A stretch of 10,557 nt of DNA, taken from a bacterium (GTDB lineage Bacteria > UBP14 > UBA6098 > B30-G16). The notes under the pieces were generated by a model that was not told the origin of the DNA, did not search any database, and was given only the letters and a program-made list of their open reading frames with translations. Made by a program: the position numbers and the translations under genes. Location of the stretch: NCBI GenBank assembly GCA_027007865.1, contig JALTEE010000095.1:1-10557 (forward strand). The letters run 5' to 3'. Shown one piece after another: positions 6,644 through 10,557 of the stretch; the stretch's first letter is position 1, and each line of letters starts with the position of its first letter.

Positions 6644-7717
6644 TCACCTCGCAATCACCACGCTCCCATCGCACACAATTTCTCCCTCGCACTCTATCGT
6701 ATATAGATACAATCCTTCTGTCAAGGAATTTCCGCTATTATCGCGCCCGTCCCATCGCGCTGCGCTTTTCGCCGCTGCGCCAGCGGGAACTTTTATCGTT
6801 CTGACCTGATGCGAGTGCATATCGAATATTCTAATCGTCGCTTCCTTCTCGCCGATTCCATCGAATGTGAACTGGGAAAAATCGTTTTTCCCGTCGCCGT
6901 TGGGGGTGAAGGGGTTGGGAGCGCGGGAGCAGGTGTATTCTTCTGGTTCTATTGTAAAAGTAGTCTCTGCGAATGCACAGGGGTCGAATTCATAGCCAGG
7001 AACACCAGTAAGTGTGAGGAATATATTTCTTGCAAAAATCCATGTATCACCGAAACCTGGTAGAGAAGTAGAACCATCTTCAAAAGTATGATTTCCCGCG
7101 AGAACAAATACAAAAGAACTGCAATTACCCTCCTCGAGAAATGGAAATGATATGGCTCCTACTATTTCATTTGGAGAGTTGTCAGCAAAAACAAGTGGAT
7201 AACAATTTTCGCCACAGGATAGTAATTGTGGTGCATATAGCACAATTCCATGAACGCCGTTTGTAATCGGTGGCAATTCAACAAAAAGGCTGCAGAATAC
7301 TCCTCTACTTTCATAAGTGCCATATATAAGTTTTATAGAAGTTTCCCATCCATAATCCGATAGCAGGTCGTCTATTACATAAGAAGTAGTGTCAATGCAT
7401 TCATTTCTTATAGGAGCCATAAAGATTTTACCTCCATATCTGCAGTAAGATTGCAAAATCGCTTTTTCGGTTGGAGAATAGTAATCACCAGGTATTGGAG
7501 ATTGGAGCCATACCACATCCATATTCATTATATTTCCCCACCCTTCAACAGAAGTGTAATGAACCGATATTCCATAAGTAGCAAGTGTGTCCATAATGCA
7601 TTGCCAGTAATGGTATGGGTCATGCTCATCCCTTATGTCATCGTATAGTATATCAATGGGAAATACATTTTGTCCATATATAACAAGAAAAAATAGAATG
7701 ACAATATATTTAACCAT
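6644..7717 (-). CDS. exported protein with GATase/DUF4350-like N-domain and FlgD-like C-domain (B)
   Basis: This 357-residue protein has a signal peptide (about 1-20, MVKYIVILFFLVIYGQNVFP). Its N-terminal domain starts DILYDD (22-27), followed by MDTLATYGISVHYTSVEGW (42-60), NIMNMDVVWLQSP (62-74), a SPTEKAIL helix (81-88) and YGGKIFMAP (94-102). This is the rhythm of GATase1-like/DUF4350 domains in which a flexible 'gate' is predicted from sequence, but no clear nucleophile elbow is present. Conserved with the paralogue at 4996-6057 are DLLSD (117-121), ITNGV (151-155), SCGEN (167-171) and EEGNCSSFVF (195-204). The C-terminal FlgD-Ig/CHU_C-like domain spans 260-357, ending TEGLYLYTIE...VVIAR. 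The gene begins 17 bases after the large beta-roll gene, has no clear ribosome-binding site of its own, and so probably depends on translational coupling. Role unknown; I infer a surface or secreted partner of the beta-roll protein. Confidence 0.82.
   Translation of the reverse strand: MVKYIVILFFLVIYGQNVFPIDILYDDIRDEHDPYHYWQCIMDTLATYGISVHYTSVEGWGNIMNMDVVWLQSPIPGDYYSPTEKAILQSYCRYGGKIFMAPIRNECIDTTSYVIDDLLSDYGWETSIKLIYGTYESRGVFCSLFVELPPITNGVHGIVLYAPQLLSCGENCYPLVFADNSPNEIVGAISFPFLEEGNCSSFVFVLAGNHTFEDGSTSLPGFGDTWIFARNIFLTLTGVPGYEFDPCAFAETTFTIEPEEYTCSRAPNPFTPNGDGKNDFSQFTFDGIGEKEATIRIFDMHSHQVRTIKVPAGAAAKSAARWDGRDNSGNSLTEGLYLYTIECEGEIVCDGSVVIAR
6647..6940 (-). repeat. near-identical 294-bp C-terminal module shared by B and B'
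   Basis: The last 98 codons of B (6647-6940) and of B' (4999-5292) encode proteins identical at 90 of 98 positions by my alignment, with long identical DNA stretches (for example around gacctgatgcgagtgcata). The N-terminal parts of the two genes share only scattered motifs. The module also looks richer in G+C than the 5' halves. This is a direct repeat about 1.65 kb apart and a potential recombination site. Confidence 0.85.
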
Positions 7718-7734
7718 TTCAAGGTAATGAAATA

Positions 7735-10434
7735 TCAGTTAAGGTTTTCCCAGGTAACTGGCGCTGTACTTGTGCACACCTTTAACTTGTTGTCGGTAGA
7801 ATCGTAGTAGATCATTCCAACTTGAGGTGACGATGGCGGATTAGGTCTCGGCACCAGGTATAGCACATCGGTAATTTTCACCACACCGGGATTTGAAGTG
7901 CTATAAAATGCGGCTTCATAGTTATTGCTCACATTCACACCGTTTCCGAAAGCGAAAGAATAATCGCCGGATACTGTATTATTGTTTCCGCCTGCTATGG
8001 CAGAGTATGATGCGGAATCAATTGTGTTTGAAAACCCGCCGGCAATTACATTGCAGCTATCATCTTCACCTCCCAATATAAGATTCTCCCATCCGCCAGA
8101 ACAAGTTGAATATCTAGCGTCAACATCATTGTCATGACCGCCAGCAACAGTAGAACCGTATTGGGTTACATCATTGTAATCGCCGCCGCCAACGGTAACA
8201 TCTCTTGCGGTTGCTGTATTAGCGTATCCGCCTCCTATAGTAGAATAAAGACCGCTAGCGACATTTCCCAATCCTGCTGTAGCATGTCCACCACCACCAA
8301 TTGTTGAATAGTTACCACTTGCGGTGTTATTTATTCCGCCTCCAATTGTGCTATTTATCCCACTTGCATTATTATTATTTCCGCCACCTATGAAACTACT
8401 ATCACCACTGGCATTATTGTTCATTCCACCGAAAACTGCTGCTGTATAACCGCCAGCTCTATTTGACATTCCGCCGCCAATTATAGAATAGCTTTGTCCA
8501 ATTATGTTATCATATCCCCCACAAATTGAAGAGTAATCAGCATTAGGTCGTATGAAATTATCTTTCCCACCGCCGATGAAGCCATAAGCGGCGCTGTCGG
8601 CGTTTTCCAATCCCCCGCCGATGGCGGAGTATTTTTCGGTGATGGTGTTGTCGTATCCACCCGCGATGACCACAGCGGTGTCGGAAGCATCGTCGCCTGC
8701 GGTATTTAAATAGCCAGCAAAAACACCGCTATATATGGAATAGGTAGCGTTTTTAAGCCCACCTCCAATGGAGCTATAATCTTCAAAAACCTGGTTTTTT
8801 TCGCCCCCTGCAATAGTTGATTTATCTGCGTTGCTGTAAATGACATTACTCATTCCTCCACCTACAAATCCGTATGCTGAACTGTCTGCGTTTGCTTCAC
8901 CGCCGCCGATTGTGCCGTAAATTCCGTTGATATAATTTTTTCCCCCTCCGGATATAGTCGAATTTGAAGCTAAAGCACTGTTGCTTATTCCACCGCCGAT
9001 AAAAACAGCGTAATCTCCCGAGGCATCACCTGCCGTGTTTCCTCGACCACCGACAAGCGCACCATAATATGAATTTACTATGTTCGAAGTCCCGCCACCT
9101 ATGGTAGTATAATAAGATTGAACTTTATTGTAGTATCCTCCGCCTACGAATGATGCTACTCCATTTGCTTCGTTTGAAAAACCACCCGATATTGCGGAGG
9201 AATATCCAGTTGCTTTGTTTCCGGAACCAGACCCGATAAATGAATACCAGTTGGTTATTTGATTGTTTTCACCGGAACCGATAAAATTTTTTGTACCATT
9301 CACATAATTGTTGCTTCCGGTACCTATTATATTGTAGTCGCTGCAAATTTTGTTTCCCGCACCCGCACCGATGATGCTGTAATTATAACCCTTCGAATCT
9401 TCCATCTCTTCGAATTGGGCGCGGATAATTTCAGCAAGACTGTCATCGTCGATTCCAGCCAGTATGGAAGATAGGTCTGCTGCTGATGATGTGCAGGAAT
9501 CTCCACCATCGAATATTCTATTTGTGCTTCCACCGATAATTGCACTGTAATCCGCATCTTCGATTCTGTTCAATTTTCCTGCGCCGATAAAGGAAGAAAC
9601 TCCTCGAACCTTGTTTTTTTCGCCGCCACTCACAGTAGAATAATCGTATGCTGCAACATTCCCAGCTCCGCCGCCAACGGTGCAGTATGCGTAATTTTGT
9701 CCGCTCGTTCCTGTCGTGCAGGCAACACCGATATTTATTTGAGTGGAATCTTTCGTTCCATATAAAATATCTTTAGCATCGCCTTTCGCTATGCCCTGCA
9801 TCGCTTCGGTGCAGTTGGCATCTTTTGCTGTGTATAAAACCTGGGAATGCTTTATCCACTGAACACAGCCCGATGTATCGTCGGTTACAGCATCTATGCC
9901 CCCTTTGTCATTCCCGGATGCAGAAATTTCGATGATATTGCTGTCGCTGTCAAAATCCACATCGATGCCATTCCCGCCAGATAAGTAAAAGAACGGTTTT
10001 TCCTGCGTTATCTCGATTTTGTTATGTCCACTGGTGCCGAGAATAAATATTTTAGACAATCCATTATCGGATTCGAGAGATATCCCGTCCGAACCTGTGC
10101 CAATTTTATATCTAACTTTTATGCTGCTATCATCGATGTTCATTTCGAGATAATAACCATCGGAAAAGTCCACCACGGGCAAAAAAGGAATATCTTTGCC
10201 CAACTCGATGTTGAAGCGCCCATCTTCGAATTTTACATCGTTAAAATTTTCCTCCCAAACAGCTCGCTTGCTATCACGGGAATTGTAAATCTTAACGGAA
10301 AGGTTATGTTTCCCCTCGATTGGCTGTCTATTGTCCGGATTGAAAATAACGCCATTATATTTTACAATTCCATCGTTTGTGGCGAACAAAAAACTGAAAA
10401 AACAAATAATTGCAATAAAATATGCGAGTTTCAT
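7735..10434 (-). CDS. large exported beta-roll repeat protein, YadA-head-like (A)
   Basis: The 899-residue protein starts at an ATG with GGAGG six bases upstream and has a signal peptide (MKLAYFIAIICFFSFLFA, 1-18). Residues 21-105 form a small beta domain (KYNGVIFNPDNRQPI, then NLSVKIYNS, AVWEENF, DGRFNIELG, DGYYLEMNI), of the kind that often precedes such repeats in surface and tail-fibre-like proteins. A linker with glycine-rich turns follows. From about 245 to 845 run short repeats of the type TIGGGxxNxASGxYS, related to the left-handed beta-roll of trimeric autotransporter heads. The C-terminus (850-899, with IYYDSTDNKLKVCTS and TWENLN) is soluble. There is neither a YadA-type beta-barrel anchor nor the FlgD-like domain found in B, so it cannot be a classical autotransporter; how it reaches or stays on the surface is unknown. 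Trimerisation and adhesion are inference from the family. First gene of the A-B-A'-B' run. Confidence 0.85.
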   Translation of the reverse strand: MKLAYFIAIICFFSFLFATNDGIVKYNGVIFNPDNRQPIEGKHNLSVKIYNSRDSKRAVWEENFNDVKFEDGRFNIELGKDIPFLPVVDFSDGYYLEMNIDDSSIKVRYKIGTGSDGISLESDNGLSKIFILGTSGHNKIEITQEKPFFYLSGGNGIDVDFDSDSNIIEISASGNDKGGIDAVTDDTSGCVQWIKHSQVLYTAKDANCTEAMQGIAKGDAKDILYGTKDSTQINIGVACTTGTSGQNYAYCTVGGGAGNVAAYDYSTVSGGEKNKVRGVSSFIGAGKLNRIEDADYSAIIGGSTNRIFDGGDSCTSSAADLSSILAGIDDDSLAEIIRAQFEEMEDSKGYNYSIIGAGAGNKICSDYNIIGTGSNNYVNGTKNFIGSGENNQITNWYSFIGSGSGNKATGYSSAISGGFSNEANGVASFVGGGYYNKVQSYYTTIGGGTSNIVNSYYGALVGGRGNTAGDASGDYAVFIGGGISNSALASNSTISGGGKNYINGIYGTIGGGEANADSSAYGFVGGGMSNVIYSNADKSTIAGGEKNQVFEDYSSIGGGLKNATYSIYSGVFAGYLNTAGDDASDTAVVIAGGYDNTITEKYSAIGGGLENADSAAYGFIGGGKDNFIRPNADYSSICGGYDNIIGQSYSIIGGGMSNRAGGYTAAVFGGMNNNASGDSSFIGGGNNNNASGINSTIGGGINNTASGNYSTIGGGGHATAGLGNVASGLYSTIGGGYANTATARDVTVGGGDYNDVTQYGSTVAGGHDNDVDARYSTCSGGWENLILGGEDDSCNVIAGGFSNTIDSASYSAIAGGNNNTVSGDYSFAFGNGVNVSNNYEAAFYSTSNPGVVKITDVLYLVPRPNPPSSPQVGMIYYDSTDNKLKVCTSTAPVTWENLN
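7900..9702 (-). repeat. beta-roll repeat array inside gene A
   Basis: About 600 codons of degenerate 14-16-residue repeats built on [ST]-[IVF]-x-G-G-G/A-x-x-N-x-x-x-x-x-Y-S. The recurring DNA words are short, such as ccgccgccaat on the plus strand. The array is interrupted at residues 308-350 by a non-repeat insertion, and several units are longer with GD.ASxD or NADSxAYG inserts. Units near the C-terminal end (residues 670-740) are the most regular, matching NNNASGxxSxIGGG. Confidence 0.85.
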
Positions 10435-10438
10435 TTTA

Positions 10439-10512
10439 AACCTCCGAGTTTATGAACTATCTTTCACTTGTGCAACGGGCTAATAACCCGCTGTTGACAG
10501 CACTCGGAGGTT
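10439..10512 (-). promoter_or_regulatory. leader hairpin that would cover the ribosome-binding site of gene A
   Basis: On the minus strand AACCTCCGAGT (10512-10502) is the exact complement of ACTCGGAGGTT (10449-10439), and the second arm contains the GGAGG ribosome-binding site of gene A. The 52-base interval contains a nested stem: CAAC-GGG (minus-strand equivalent) pairs with CCC-GTTG around a short loop with a 3-base bulge. If transcription starts upstream of 10512, the site would be sequestered. A weak promoter-like pair inside the interval (TTGCAC, 17 bases, TAAACT) would instead give a transcript lacking the first arm. Confidence 0.5.
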
Positions 10513-10526
10513 AATGGCGGCGCTCG

Positions 10527-10537
10527 CCCCCCCCCCC
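10527..10537 (-). promoter_or_regulatory. G11 homopolymer tract upstream of gene A
   Basis: Eleven consecutive C on the plus strand (G on the minus strand) lie about 93-103 bases before the gene A start codon, just upstream of the leader inverted repeat. An AT-rich stretch containing TAATAT lies between the tract and the window edge. Runs of this length slip during replication, and in several pathogens they vary the expression of surface proteins. Here that role is inference. Confidence 0.4.
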
Positions 10538-10557
10538 GTCTTTAACCAATATTAAAT

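Noticed and set aside
7735..9702. possible CRISPR-like or tandem DNA repeat array
   Set aside because: The repetition is at the protein level (GGG..N units) with degenerate DNA and no constant repeat or spacer length. It is coding beta-roll sequence.
22..10434. alternative genetic code because of in-frame TAG and TAA codons
   Set aside because: TAA, TAG and TGA each terminate well-defined genes in this window, and the two internal stops are single events near N-termini.
1..10557. similar sequences at the two window ends (ATTTAAyATTGG, inverted), suggesting terminal inverted repeats of an element
   Set aside because: Only about 11 of 12 AT-rich bases match and no transposase or phage gene is present; chance or the window cut explains it.

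Overview
The window is about 10.6 kb of bacterial DNA of intermediate G+C, read with the standard code (TAA, TAG and TGA all end genes). Two features point to an uncultured-type lineage of the FCB / candidate-phylum kind: long beta-roll 'GGG..N' repeat surface proteins, and secreted proteins ending in a FlgD-like/CHU_C-like domain with a PNPFTPNGDGKNDF motif. That assignment is inference; the window holds no rRNA or other marker gene.

Left part, plus strand: an SLC13/DASS-family sodium:dicarboxylate transporter (22-1521) and, 65 bp later, a dTDP-glucose 4,6-dehydratase RfbB/RmlB (1587-2582). A geneless convergent stretch (2583-2951) follows. It carries palindromic elements.

Middle, minus strand: a membrane GT-C glycosyltransferase of the AftB/ZomB-like type (2952-4685). 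It has its own good sigma70-type promoter. Its best ribosome-binding site and ATG pair lie upstream of an in-frame amber codon, so the gene is either nonsense-mutated near its start or starts by reinitiation.

Right part, minus strand, read right to left: an operon-like run of four genes in an A-B-A'-B' pattern. A (7735-10434) is a 899-residue exported protein with a small N-terminal beta domain and about 600 residues of YadA-head-like beta-roll repeats. B (6644-7717) is an exported protein with an N-terminal GATase/DUF4350-like fold and a FlgD-like C-terminal domain. A' (6079-6627) is a broken, drastically shortened A paralogue: signal peptide, in-frame TAA, then only the last repeat and a different tail. 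B' (4996-6057) is a full-length B paralogue. The natural reading is tandem duplication of a two-gene cassette, decay of one A copy, and divergence of the B N-terminal halves while their C-terminal modules stayed nearly identical.

Upstream of A are a run of eleven G (minus strand) and an 11-bp perfect inverted repeat that would pair with the A ribosome-binding site. Both suggest switchable or structured control of a surface protein. The A/B cassette and its leader are the best candidates here for an undescribed surface system. The rfbB and glycosyltransferase genes fit surface-polysaccharide work, but nothing in the sequence ties them directly to the A/B genes.
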